Positions 53,458 through 62,920 of a stretch of DNA of 64,000 bases are shown piece after piece. The DNA is from an uncultured Stenotrophomonas sp. (GTDB lineage: Bacteria > Pseudomonadota > Gammaproteobacteria > Xanthomonadales > Xanthomonadaceae). Position 1 is the first letter of the stretch, and the number at the start of each line of letters is the position of its first letter. Both the position numbers and the translations under genes were made by a program. The notes beneath the pieces were generated by a model. The model made no database searches, had not been told where the DNA came from, and worked only from the letters and a program-made list of their open reading frames with translations. The stretch spans positions 62,001 through 126,000 of the forward strand of contig NZ_CAMFIA010000003.1 of NCBI RefSeq assembly GCF_945952405.1, written 5' to 3'.

Positions 53458-53530
53458 GTAGTGCCGGCCGCTGGCCGGCAACCTCGGGTTGCGTGGGTCC
53501 CTGAGGTTGCCGGCCAGCGGCCGGCACTAC
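53458..53530. repeat. SMAG-type REP dimer with 28-bp perfect arms
   Basis: GTAGTGCCGGCC units at 53458-53479 and 53509-53530 face each other. The arms match exactly over 53458-53485 and 53503-53530, with 53457/53531 pairing too, around a 17-base spacer. A transcript across it would form a very stable hairpin between the ppc start and the 3' end of the peptidase gene. Confidence 0.92.
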
Positions 53531-53539
53531 CCGGTCCGG

Positions 53540-56056
53540 TCAGCGCGGCTTCTTTGCCTTGCCCTGCTCGGCCGGACCGATGGTCTGCTCCAGCCAGCGC
53601 TCGCTCTCGGCCAGCATGGTCATGATCGATTCGCGCGCACGATAGGCATGCGATTCGTTCGGCAGCATCACCAGCCGCGCGGTGCCACCCAGGCCCTTCA
53701 CCGCCGCGAACATGCGCTCGCTCTGGATCGGGAAGGTGCCCGAGTTGTTGTCGTCCACGCCGTGGATGAACAGGATCGGATCCTTGATCCTGTCGGCGTA
53801 ATTGAACGGCGCCATCTTCTGGTAGACCTCCTGTGCCTGCCAGTAGTTGCGCTCCTCGGCCTGGAAGCCGAACGGAGTAAGCGTGCGGTTGTAGGCGCCG
53901 CTGCGTGCGATGCCGGCCTTGAACAGGCGGGTATGCGCCAGCAGGTTGGCGGTCATGAACGCACCGTAGGAATGCCCACCGATGGCGATATGGTCGCGAT
54001 CGGTCACGCCACGCCGCACCACTTCGTCCACCGCGGCCTGGGCGTTGGCCACCAGCTGTTCGATGTAGGTGTCGTTGGGTTCCTTGTCGCCTTCACCGAT
54101 GATTGGCATCGACGGGCTCGCCAGCACCACGTAGCCCTTGGCCAGGAACGCCTGCGGGCCCCAATAGCTGACCGCATTGAAGCGGTACGGCGAATCGGTG
54201 ACCTGGCTGGCCGCGGCCGCGCTCTTGAACTCACCCGGGTAGGCCCACATCAGCAGCGGGCGCGGGCCATCGCGCTTCGGGTCGTAGCCCGGCGGCAGCA
54301 GCAGGGTCGCAGTCAGGTCGACGCCGTCCTTGCGCTTGTAGCGGATCTGTTCCTTCTGCACGCCCTTCAGCTGTGGCAGCGGATGCGCGAAGTGGGTCAG
54401 CGCGCGCGGCGCGGTGCCGGCATCGGCCAGCGACTGCACGTAGAAGTTGGCCGGCTCGTCCGGGCTCTCACGGCTCAGCAGCAGCGAACGACCCTGGTCG
54501 TCCAGCAACGCCACCGGCAACGAGTAGTTCGGCGCCTGCGAGTGGAACAGACGCGTCGCCTTGCCGGTGGCGATGTCGAAGCGGTCCACGAACGGGCGGT
54601 CGCCCTCCGGCGAGGCACCGGCACCGGCCAGGTACAGGCTGCTGCCATCCGGGCTGGTCTGCAGCAGCGAGCGGCCGCGCTCGTCGCTGGACAACAGCGG
54701 CCGGCCCGGATCGGCGTAGCGGTCCTGCGCGTCGCGATCCCACAGCAGGCGTGGCTCGGCACCGGCGTTGTCCGGGGCGATCAGCCAGGTCCTGGTCTTG
54801 CGCGTCTTCCACCACGATTCGGTCAGCAGGGCCAGGTCGCCACGGCCCCAGCTGATGCCGGCCAGGCGGCTGCCGAGCTGGGCCAGGGTCACCGGCGGCC
54901 TGTCGAACGGCGCGGCCTGCATCAGTACCGCATCGCGCACCTTGGCGTCGCGGTTCGGGTCGCCGCCGTCCTGCGCTTCGGCCCAGACCAGGGTGGCATC
55001 GGCGTCGCCGCGCCAGCGGATGTCACGCACGCCGGTCACTTCAGCATCGTTGCCGGTCGGCAGGCCTTCCACCAGCGGGCGCACGGCCACGGTGTGCACC
55101 AGCTTGCCGCTGGCTCGGTCGATCACTTCGATGCGGCGCGGGAAGCTGTCCACCGGCACCACATAGGAGTACGGGCGCTGCACCGGCTGGCGCAGCACGA
55201 AGCGGCCATCCGGCGAAACCGCAAAGCCCATGAAGATGCCGGCGCTTCCGATCGCGCGGGTGCTGCCGTCCAGGCCGACTTCCACCGGTTGGGTGGTGGC
55301 GTAGTAATCGAACTGGCGCGCGTCGGCCTCGTTCTTCAGCAGGTCCTGGTAGGTGCGGATCGACACCACGCCGCCGCCCTGGCTGGTCTGCTGCACGGCC
55401 GGACCGGTCGGGATGCCGTCGGCGGCAGGCGCTGCACCAAGATTGGCCGGGCGGGTGAACACCACCAGCCCGCGGCTGTCCGGCAGCCACTGGTAGCCGC
55501 TGCCGATCACCGTGTTCAGCCCAGCAACCAGGCGGCGCGCACTGCCGGCGCCCACGTCCACCAGCCACAGTTCATTGGCGCCGCTGGCGGCGTCGACCTG
55601 GTTGAAGGCCAGCCACTTCTGGTCCGGCGACCAGGTCACGCTGGCGATCGACAGCTTGCCCGGCAGTCCGCTGATCTGCCGTTCCCTGCCATCGGCCACG
55701 TTCATCAGCCACAGCTTTTCGCCGAAGCTGAAGCGGCTGTCGGAGAAGGTACGCGGGTTGATGCGCAGGCCGGCCAGCTTCAGTTCCGGCTGGGCCACCA
55801 CCTGGATCGACGGCAGCGACGGCATCTGCATCAGCGCGGCCACATCGCGGCGCGGCGACAGGAACAACGACGGCGCGCGCGGGGCATCGACCACCGCCTG
55901 CAGCGCAGCCGAGGGCAGCTCGTAGCCGTTGACGCCCTGTGCCTGCGCCGCCGCGGGCTGCGGGGCCGCGGCCCAGGCCAGCGGGGCGACCGCCAGCAGT
56001 CCCATCGACAGGACCAGGCCGGTCCAGCGCCGTGTGCGGCGCGCGTGCATGCTCAT
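53540..56056 (-). CDS. Exported S9-family peptidase
   Basis: An 838-residue prolyl-oligopeptidase-type serine peptidase, secreted to the periplasm or outside. Signal peptide about 1-30 (LLAVAPLAWAAAP), a beta-propeller region (about 90-560), and the C-terminal alpha/beta hydrolase with the catalytic serine in IGGHSYGAFM, Asp in HGVDDNN and His in NESHAYR. The pattern resembles the S9D glutamyl endopeptidase group. The protein is likely used for peptide scavenging. The ATG at 56056 has an AGGTGG ribosome site; a second ATG follows two codons later. Confidence 0.92.
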   Translation of the reverse strand: MSMHARRTRRWTGLVLSMGLLAVAPLAWAAAPQPAAAQAQGVNGYELPSAALQAVVDAPRAPSLFLSPRRDVAALMQMPSLPSIQVVAQPELKLAGLRINPRTFSDSRFSFGEKLWLMNVADGRERQISGLPGKLSIASVTWSPDQKWLAFNQVDAASGANELWLVDVGAGSARRLVAGLNTVIGSGYQWLPDSRGLVVFTRPANLGAAPAADGIPTGPAVQQTSQGGGVVSIRTYQDLLKNEADARQFDYYATTQPVEVGLDGSTRAIGSAGIFMGFAVSPDGRFVLRQPVQRPYSYVVPVDSFPRRIEVIDRASGKLVHTVAVRPLVEGLPTGNDAEVTGVRDIRWRGDADATLVWAEAQDGGDPNRDAKVRDAVLMQAAPFDRPPVTLAQLGSRLAGISWGRGDLALLTESWWKTRKTRTWLIAPDNAGAEPRLLWDRDAQDRYADPGRPLLSSDERGRSLLQTSPDGSSLYLAGAGASPEGDRPFVDRFDIATGKATRLFHSQAPNYSLPVALLDDQGRSLLLSRESPDEPANFYVQSLADAGTAPRALTHFAHPLPQLKGVQKEQIRYKRKDGVDLTATLLLPPGYDPKRDGPRPLLMWAYPGEFKSAAAASQVTDSPYRFNAVSYWGPQAFLAKGYVVLASPSMPIIGEGDKEPNDTYIEQLVANAQAAVDEVVRRGVTDRDHIAIGGHSYGAFMTANLLAHTRLFKAGIARSGAYNRTLTPFGFQAEERNYWQAQEVYQKMAPFNYADRIKDPILFIHGVDDNNSGTFPIQSERMFAAVKGLGGTARLVMLPNESHAYRARESIMTMLAESERWLEQTIGPAEQGKAKKPR

Positions 56057-56177
56057 CGTTCCACCTGTGTATTGCGTGAAAACACCGACCTTAACAGGCC
56101 ATGCACGCCAGCCCATCTGCCGATGGTTGGGTCATCCCGATGTCACCCCGGGGCCGCGATATAATGGGGGTTCTCCC

Positions 56178-56254
56178 CTGCCGAGGGGCGCTGCGACCGG
56201 ATCCCACGAGGCCCGGCCAGGCTCGGTAAGGTGGCTTTGTAACAACGGCGCCCG
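56178..56254 (+). ncRNA. S-adenosylhomocysteine riboswitch
   Basis: The SAH riboswitch pattern is clear: CCGAGGGGCGCTGCGACCG (56181-56199), AGGCTCGG closing P1 (56219-56226), and the downstream GGCGC/GCGCC pseudoknot (56187-56191 with 56248-56252) inside AACAACGGCGCC. It lies 42 bases upstream of ahcY. When SAH accumulates the RNA should favour expression of the SAH hydrolase that removes it. The assignment is from remembered consensus. Confidence 0.85.
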
Positions 56255-56296
56255 GCCAGATGCGAGCACCCGCTCGTCCACAACCGGAGCACACCA

Positions 56297-57742
<1,446 letters not shown>

Positions 57743-57754
57743 TGCCTGCGCGGT

Positions 57755-57776
57755 GCCGGCCAGCGGCCGGCACTAC
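57755..57776 (-). repeat. SMAG-type REP, GTAGTGCCGGCC subtype
   Basis: Thirteen bases after the ahcY stop; folds as GCCGGCC/GGCCGGC. Confidence 0.9.
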
Positions 57777-57786
57777 CGGCGTACAC

Positions 57787-57825
57787 GGGGTCGGATCCCT
57801 TTCCGCAGGAAAGGGCTCTGACCCC
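57787..57825. repeat. GGGGTC...GACCCC inverted repeat, imperfect
   Basis: Arms of 18 bases with two mismatches around GCA. Same family as 24817-24857 (GGGGTCAGATCC...) and 59888-59953. Confidence 0.75.
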
Positions 57826-57841
57826 AGCAATGGAAGCAGAA

Positions 57842-57869
57842 AGAACGGGCGCCTGCGGGCGCCCGTTCT
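57842..57869 (+). terminator. Hairpin terminator downstream of ahcY
   Basis: A 12-bp stem AGAACGGGCGCC with loop TGCG and its complement. Few T follow. Confidence 0.75.
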
Positions 57870-57908
57870 GCGTTCGCGTGCGGCCGTATCCCCCGCAGCC
57901 AACCCACA

Positions 57909-57932
57909 GTAGATCCACGCCATGCGTGGATG
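57909..57932 (+). repeat. SMAG-type REP, GTAGATCCACGC subtype
   Basis: GTAGATCCACGC CAT GCGTGGATG; the third repeat element in the 248-bp gap before ybaK. Confidence 0.92.
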
Positions 57933-57990
57933 ATCCACCCGCAATAGCCTCGGTCAAGGCAACACCCCGACCCCACGCTACGATGCGCAC

Positions 57991-58464
57991 ATGACTCCGG
58001 CCATCAACCTGCTCAAGCGCGAGAAGATCGCCCACACCGTGCGCAGCTACGTGCACGACGCCCACGCCGAATCGTATGGCGGCGAAGCCGTCGACAAGCT
58101 CGGCCTCGACCCGGCCCAGGTGTTCAAGACCCTGCTGGCCAGCACCGAGACACACGAGCTGCTGGTGGCGATCGTGCCGGTGGCCGGCCAGCTGGATCTG
58201 AAGGCACTGGCCGAAGCGGCCGGCTGCAAGAAGTGCGAAATGGCCGCGGCTGATGCCGCGCAACGCGCGACCGGCTACCTGGTCGGTGGCATCAGCCCGC
58301 TGGGGCAGAAGAAGCGCCTGCGCACCTTCCTGGACGCCAGCGCGCAGGCACTGCCCCAGTTGCATGTCAGCGCCGGCCGGCGCGGCCTCGAGGTGGAACT
58401 GGCACCGGCCGACCTGCTGCGCCTGACCGCCGGCCGCTACGCCGCGATCGGCAAGGCCCGCTGA
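57991..58464 (+). CDS. ybaK: Cys-tRNA(Pro) deacylase YbaK
   Basis: Hydrolyses mischarged Cys-tRNA-Pro in trans, a proofreading step of translation. 157 residues. The YbaK landmarks are QVFKTLLAST with the catalytic lysine and the YLVGGISPLGQKKRL substrate loop. The end of the gene overlaps the next start by one base (TGATG), so the two are probably translated together. Confidence 0.92.
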   Translation: MTPAINLLKREKIAHTVRSYVHDAHAESYGGEAVDKLGLDPAQVFKTLLASTETHELLVAIVPVAGQLDLKALAEAAGCKKCEMAAADAAQRATGYLVGGISPLGQKKRLRTFLDASAQALPQLHVSAGRRGLEVELAPADLLRLTAGRYAAIGKAR

Positions 58465-58949
58465 TGCGCTGGCCGTGGTCCACGGCGCCCTCGCCCCGGC
58501 TCGAGGATGCACAGGCCGATGTACTGATGCAGGAGCTGCTGTCGCGCGACGGCACGCGCATCACCGCCGCCGCACGCTCCGTCGCACGCCTGTTCACCGC
58601 GTCCTCGCTGGAGGCATTGGCCGCGCATGTCGAGCTGATCGAACAGCGCTGCCGTGGCATCGCACTCGGCGGCATGCTGATCAGCAACCAGTCGCACCTG
58701 AAGGCCGCCCTGCAGCGCCTGCGCTACTGGCAGGCGCACACGGGCTGCCTGTGCGCACTCAATCCCGGCTACCCGTTCTTCGATCCGCGCCGCCTGCTCG
58801 AACAAGGGCAGATGCAGCTGCTGTCGATGGAACCCGCCGAGGACGGATGGGGCGACTGCCACACCGTCGCCTGCACGCAGTGCGGCCAGCACTGGCAGGC
58901 GATCGACCGCGAGTACCACTACCCGTGGTGGGAGTGGAAAGCGCTCTGA
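58464..58949 (+). CDS. Hypothetical protein with CxxC pair, coupled to ybaK
   Basis: A 161-residue soluble protein I do not recognise. A helical core (about 10-95) carries the segment MLISNQSHLKAALQRLRYW. Near the C terminus is TVACTQCGQHWQAIDREYHY with one CxxC; two earlier cysteines (GCLCALNPGYPFF) may complete a zinc-binding set. Its gene shares one base with the ybaK stop. The domain with CTQCGQHW resembles the short zinc-ribbon tails of ribosome- or tRNA-linked proteins, but no function can be stated. Confidence 0.75.
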   Translation: MRWPWSTAPSPRLEDAQADVLMQELLSRDGTRITAAARSVARLFTASSLEALAAHVELIEQRCRGIALGGMLISNQSHLKAALQRLRYWQAHTGCLCALNPGYPFFDPRRLLEQGQMQLLSMEPAEDGWGDCHTVACTQCGQHWQAIDREYHYPWWEWKAL

Positions 58950-58959
58950 CCGACCTGCA

Positions 58960-58981
58960 GCCACGCATGGCGTGGCGCTAC
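58960..58981 (-). repeat. SMAG-type REP, variant
   Basis: Minus strand GTAGCGCCACGC with GCGTGGC; just 3' of the CxxC protein gene. Confidence 0.7.
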
Positions 58982-59021
58982 TGCGGTCCGGTGGATCCAA
59001 CGCGGAACCGCACCCACATCC

Positions 59022-59201
59022 GTAGATCCACGCCACGCGTGGAGGGCATGACCGCGCGGAACCACACCCATCAGTAGATCCACACCATGCGTGGAGGGCA
59101 TGACCCCGCGGAACCGCCCCCATCAGTAGATCCACGCCATGCGTGGAGGGCATGACCCCGCGGAACCGCCCCCATCAGTAGATCCACGCCATGCGTGGAG
59201 G
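59022..59201 (+). repeat. Four tandem SMAG-type REPs (52-bp period)
   Basis: Units start at 59022, 59074, 59126 and 59178, each GTAGATCCACGCC.GCGTGGAGG (second copy ACACC), with a shared spacer (GCATGACCCCGCGGAACC...). The exact 52-bp step shows that the REP with its spacer was multiplied as one piece. The array lies 3' of the CxxC protein gene and ends 5 bases before the minus-strand TonB-like gene's stop. Confidence 0.93.
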
Positions 59202-59205
59202 GCGA

Positions 59206-59841
59206 TCACTCCACCAGTTCGTACCGCATCGGCACGCGCACGAGGGTCAGCTCGGGCACCGTGCTCTTCGCATCGGCGCGGATGAAATGCCAGCCACGCA
59301 ATTCTTCCACGGCCGCTTCATCCAGCAGCGCGTAGCCGCTGGATGTCTCCACGATCACCGCGGCAACACCCCCTCGTGCATCGATCAGCGCCTTCAGCTG
59401 GCTGCGACCGGAAAGTCCCTGCTGCATGGCCTCTGGTGGATACCGTGGCGATACGCCGCGTGGCTGCATCCACGGGATCCCCTCGCCCGCGAACAAATCG
59501 CGGCTGCTGCGTGCCGCGCAGTGCTTCGGCAGGCGCAACTGAAGAGACAACTGCGCGTGGTCCACGGTCACCTCGGCGGGCGCTGCGCAGGCATGCTGCG
59601 CCAATACATGCAGCATCTGCTGCTGCCGAAGCAGCGCCTTGCCATTGGCTGCGGTCGCCTCGACCACGCAGCGACCGCCCTCGGGCTGCATCGACAGCGC
59701 GGTCACGCCCGCATCGCGCAACGCCGGAACGGCCGCCAACGGCGCGCACGCGGCTTCGGCAGGTGGCTTCACTGCCAGTACCGGGGCGGCGGGCAGCGTG
59801 CCCGCCAGCACCGCCAGGATCATCCTTGCCCAGATCGCCAT
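59206..59841 (-). CDS. Exported protein with TonB-like C-terminal domain
   Basis: A 211-residue protein. A signal peptide spans about 1-23 (LAVLAGTLPAAPVLA). The C-terminal domain (about 125-207) matches the TonB_C fold: PRYPPEAMQQGLSG at its beginning, then DARGGVAAVIVETSSGY, LDEAAVEELRGWHF and a final strand. Unlike true TonB, there is no anchor helix retained after cleavage and no proline-rich spacer, so it cannot work as a normal energy transducer. Such exported TonB_C proteins are common in Xanthomonadaceae; their role is unknown. Confidence 0.8.
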   Translation of the reverse strand: MAIWARMILAVLAGTLPAAPVLAVKPPAEAACAPLAAVPALRDAGVTALSMQPEGGRCVVEATAANGKALLRQQQMLHVLAQHACAAPAEVTVDHAQLSLQLRLPKHCAARSSRDLFAGEGIPWMQPRGVSPRYPPEAMQQGLSGRSQLKALIDARGGVAAVIVETSSGYALLDEAAVEELRGWHFIRADAKSTVPELTLVRVPMRYELVE

Positions 59842-59887
59842 GCCCTGCCCTCCGTGGGTCTGCCTGGCCCGATCATAGCGCGCGCAT

Positions 59888-59953
59888 GGGGTCGGCTCGC
59901 TTTCCCAAGGGAAGGGCCCAGGCTCCGGGTTCGAACGATCGGGTCAGAGCCCC
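59888..59953. repeat. GGGGTCGG...GAGCCCC dispersed repeat, degenerate
   Basis: Starts GGGGTCGGCTCGCTTTCCC, ends GGGTCAGAGCCCC. Arms match only in parts. It appears to be a decayed relative of 57787-57825, between the TonB-like and DUF3228 genes. Confidence 0.6.
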
Positions 59954-59980
59954 GCGCCGCGGGGGGCCGACCCGGGCCGG

Positions 59981-60538
59981 CTACGGCCGCCAGTTGGCGT
60001 TGTTCTCCCAGAACGCCACCGAGCGCCGGTAGGCCTCACGGTCCAGCGGCACGCCCGAACCCCCTTCGTCCACGCCCAGCGCATTGCGCATCATCGTGAT
60101 CGGCGCCATCGGCACCTCTTCCGGCTCGGCGGTGTAGATGCAGCCGACGATGCCCCAGTCGGCCTCGATCGGTGAACCTTCCCTGGCCAGCTGTTCGGCG
60201 CTGTACAGGATCACCACCAGATAGTTCGCACGCGGCGACTCCACGCCTTCGAACCAGCGCACCAGCACCGGCAGCTCTTCTCGATTGCGCGCTTCGTAGC
60301 CGCTGCGCAGCAGGTGGCGGTTGGCATCGGTAACCGGCACCGTGAGACAGCGCGTGCGGGTCCAGTTCTCGTAGACGAACAGCTTGCAGAATGGTGCGTA
60401 GCCATCGAGCACTTTCATCGGCGCGTGCGCGTTGAGGTGGGCTTCGAACTGCTCGGCCGTGCAGTCCTGGATGGTGTTACCACGCGGCACGCGCGGGAAC
60501 AGGCGGGGACGGGCGAAATCGGTGAGGACGATGGACAT
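59981..60538 (-). CDS. DUF3228 family protein
   Basis: A 185-residue cytoplasmic protein of the DUF3228 family. Landmarks are FPRVPRGNTIQDCTAEQFE near the start, VVILYSAEQLAREG in the middle and APITMMRNALGVDEGGSG near the end. Eukaryotic and bacterial members exist, but no function has been established as far as I know. It is divergent from the amidohydrolase gene across 135 bases. Confidence 0.8.
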   Translation of the reverse strand: MSIVLTDFARPRLFPRVPRGNTIQDCTAEQFEAHLNAHAPMKVLDGYAPFCKLFVYENWTRTRCLTVPVTDANRHLLRSGYEARNREELPVLVRWFEGVESPRANYLVVILYSAEQLAREGSPIEADWGIVGCIYTAEPEEVPMAPITMMRNALGVDEGGSGVPLDREAYRRSVAFWENNANWRP

Positions 60539-60673
60539 GGCGGGACACGATCAGGAAATCCGCTGCACAGGGTAACCGCCCGCGGGCGCGGTGGAGCGGA
60601 TGCCGATGGTCACTGGCATCCGTCGCGTACTTGCCGCACCCTGCGGGCGACCCACCCTCTGGATTGCCGGCTC

Positions 60674-62182
60674 ATGGATGCAGCACGCGCCTTGCCCCGC
60701 CGCCGCCGATGGCCCTACGTGCTGGCCGCCTTCGTGCTGGTGCCGCCGCTGCTGTTCAGCGCTGCCCTGCTCTGGCCGCTGCCGGCACCGCCGCTGCCCG
60801 AACCCGGCAACAGCCGGGTGATCCTCAACGCGCGGGTGGTCGACGTCGCGCGTGGCGAGGTCAGCGAACCCACCACGGTGATCCTGCGCAACGGCACCAT
60901 CGCTGCCATCGGCGAACAGGCGCATGACCCGGCATTGCCGGTCCTCGATGCCGGGGGTCGCTGGCTGCTGCCGGGCTTCTGGGACATGCACACCCATGCC
61001 CTGCAGTTGTCACCGCAGCTGCAGTTCCCGCTGATGCTGGCCAACGGCATCACCGGTACCCGCGACATGATGGACTGCCCGCAGCCGGCCGACCCGCTCA
61101 TTGCCTGCGTGGCCGACAAGCGCCGCTGGACCGCACAGGCCATTGCCGGGCAGCAGGTCGCGCCGCGCTTCGTGCAGATCGCCAGCTTCTACTTTGAAGA
61201 TCCGGCGCTCGCACCGGAGGCCGCTGTACTGCGCGCACGTGCCTACACCGCACGCGGCATCGATGCGCTGAAGGTCTACAACCGGTTGCGTGCGGATACC
61301 TACCAGCGGCTGGCCGGCGAAGCACAGCGGATGCACCGCCCGCTGGTCGGGCACCTGCCCAGGGCCGTGCCGCTGGAGGACGCCCTGCAGGCAGGCCAGC
61401 GCAGTTTCGAGCACGCCCACCTGTTCGTCCGCCACTGCTTCGACAATGCCGCCGCCTGGCGGGGCGGCACGCTGGATGGCGAAGACCCGACCGCCCTGGC
61501 CGAACGCATGGTCGGCGGCTACCAACCGGCGCTCTGCAACGAAGCGTTCGGGCTGATGCAGGCCAGCGGCGCCGCCTTCGTGCCCACCCACGTGACCCGC
61601 GAAGAAGACGCGCGCGCACGTGACCCGGCCTTCGTCGACGATCCGCGCCTGGCCTATCTCGATCCGCTCTCGCGCTGGGCATGGCGTGACGATCTCAAGG
61701 CGACGGTGCAGCGCTATCCCGGACTGCGCGGCGAAGACGCGCTGAGGGCCTACTTCGAACATGGCCTGGCGCTCACCGGTGCTGCGCATCGGGCAGGCGT
61801 CACCGTGCTGGTCGGCACCGACACCGGGCTGGGCGGGTTGCGCTACCACGATGAGCTGCAATGGCTGCGACAGGCCGGCCTCGGCCAGGCCGACGTGCTG
61901 CGCGCCGCTACGCTGCAGGCGGCGCGCCACCTGGAACTGCAGGCCTCGCACGGCAGCGTCGATGTCGGCAAGGCCGCCGATCTGGTGCTGCTCGACGGCA
62001 ATCCGCTACAGGACACCGCCCATACCCGGCGCGTGCACGCGGTGCTGCTGGCCGGCCATCTCTACGACCGTCCACGACTGGATGCCCTGCTGGCCTACGC
62101 GCGCGCGCAGGCGCGTTCGCCAGCGGTCATGGCGCGCCTGCTGTGGGGATTTGCCACCAGTCCGGTCAGTGCCGAACTGTAA
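60674..62182 (+). CDS. Membrane-anchored amidohydrolase
   Basis: A 502-residue amidohydrolase-superfamily enzyme with an N-terminal membrane anchor or uncleaved signal (about 15-38). Metal-binding landmarks: WDMHTHALQ (HxH), DALKVYNR (carboxylated Lys candidate), GHLPRAV, HAHLFVRH, and GTDTGLGG (final Asp). The pattern is that of imidazolonepropionase/prolidase-like enzymes of the envelope. The substrate is unknown; dipeptides or amides are plausible. ATG 60674 is chosen; a long extension in frame upstream is not conserved in character. Confidence 0.87.
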   Translation: MDAARALPRRRRWPYVLAAFVLVPPLLFSAALLWPLPAPPLPEPGNSRVILNARVVDVARGEVSEPTTVILRNGTIAAIGEQAHDPALPVLDAGGRWLLPGFWDMHTHALQLSPQLQFPLMLANGITGTRDMMDCPQPADPLIACVADKRRWTAQAIAGQQVAPRFVQIASFYFEDPALAPEAAVLRARAYTARGIDALKVYNRLRADTYQRLAGEAQRMHRPLVGHLPRAVPLEDALQAGQRSFEHAHLFVRHCFDNAAAWRGGTLDGEDPTALAERMVGGYQPALCNEAFGLMQASGAAFVPTHVTREEDARARDPAFVDDPRLAYLDPLSRWAWRDDLKATVQRYPGLRGEDALRAYFEHGLALTGAAHRAGVTVLVGTDTGLGGLRYHDELQWLRQAGLGQADVLRAATLQAARHLELQASHGSVDVGKAADLVLLDGNPLQDTAHTRRVHAVLLAGHLYDRPRLDALLAYARAQARSPAVMARLLWGFATSPVSAEL

Positions 62183-62188
62183 CCACGG

Positions 62189-62920
62189 CTACAGCGCCAT
62201 CCGCTCGCGCAGGTCGCGGGCCTGCCGCCTCGACACCTCCACCTCGCTGCCGTCATCCAGCGCCAGGTCATAGCCATCGCCGATGCTCGGCGTCACGCCA
62301 CGGATGCGGCGCAGGTTGACCAGGGTGTTGCGGTTGGCACGGAAGAACAGATCCGGCGGCAGGCGGGCTTCCAATGCACTCAGGCTGCGGGTCAGCAGGG
62401 CGTTCTGGTCGCGGAACCACAACCGCGTGTAGTTGCCATCCACCACCAGCCGGCGGATCTCGGAAACCGCCACGAACCAGCAGCGTTCGCCTTCGCGCAC
62501 GAACACCTGGTCCTGCGCGCCCAGCGTGCCGCGCAACGCCGGCGCTTCGCCCGCAACCGCCGGATGCTGGCGGGCCCGCTCCAGCGCCTCCAGCAGCCGC
62601 GGCGCCTCGACCGGCTTCACCAGGTAGTCCAGCGCATTGGCCTGGAACGCGCGTACAGCATAGGTGTCATAGGCCGTAACGAAGACCACGGCCGGCACCG
62701 TCTCCAGGTCGTCCAGCACATCGAAGCCACTGCCGGAAGGCATCTGCACATCGAGCAGCACCAGGTCCGGCGCCAGCGTGGCGATCGCCTCGCGTGCGGC
62801 GGGCACATCATCGGCCTCGCCCACGCACTGCACCCACGGCAGCGCCGACAGCAGGGTACGCAGTTCCTGCCGCGCCAGCCGCGCATCATCGACGATCAGC
62901 ACGCGCAGCATCGCGCTCAT
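62189..62920 (-). CDS. LytTR-family response regulator
   Basis: A 243-residue regulator. Receiver about 5-120 with VLLDVQMPSGSGFD (phospho-Asp), VTAY and the Lys of LVKPVEAP. The C-terminal LytTR DNA-binding domain (about 140-240) has FFRANRNTLVNLRRI and the final DGYDLALDDG. It resembles AlgR/BtsR (YehT)-type systems that respond to nutrients. The start overlaps the kinase stop by four bases. The two genes run convergently to the amidohydrolase gene. Confidence 0.92.
   Translation of the reverse strand: MSAMLRVLIVDDARLARQELRTLLSALPWVQCVGEADDVPAAREAIATLAPDLVLLDVQMPSGSGFDVLDDLETVPAVVFVTAYDTYAVRAFQANALDYLVKPVEAPRLLEALERARQHPAVAGEAPALRGTLGAQDQVFVREGERCWFVAVSEIRRLVVDGNYTRLWFRDQNALLTRSLSALEARLPPDLFFRANRNTLVNLRRIRGVTPSIGDGYDLALDDGSEVEVSRRQARDLRERMAL

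Noticed and set aside
51445..53625. A 726-residue plus-strand open frame
   Set aside because: Antisense to ppc, without recognisable domains.
53489..56164. An 891-residue plus-strand open frame
   Set aside because: Shadow of the S9 peptidase, which has a full catalytic triad and signal peptide on the other strand.
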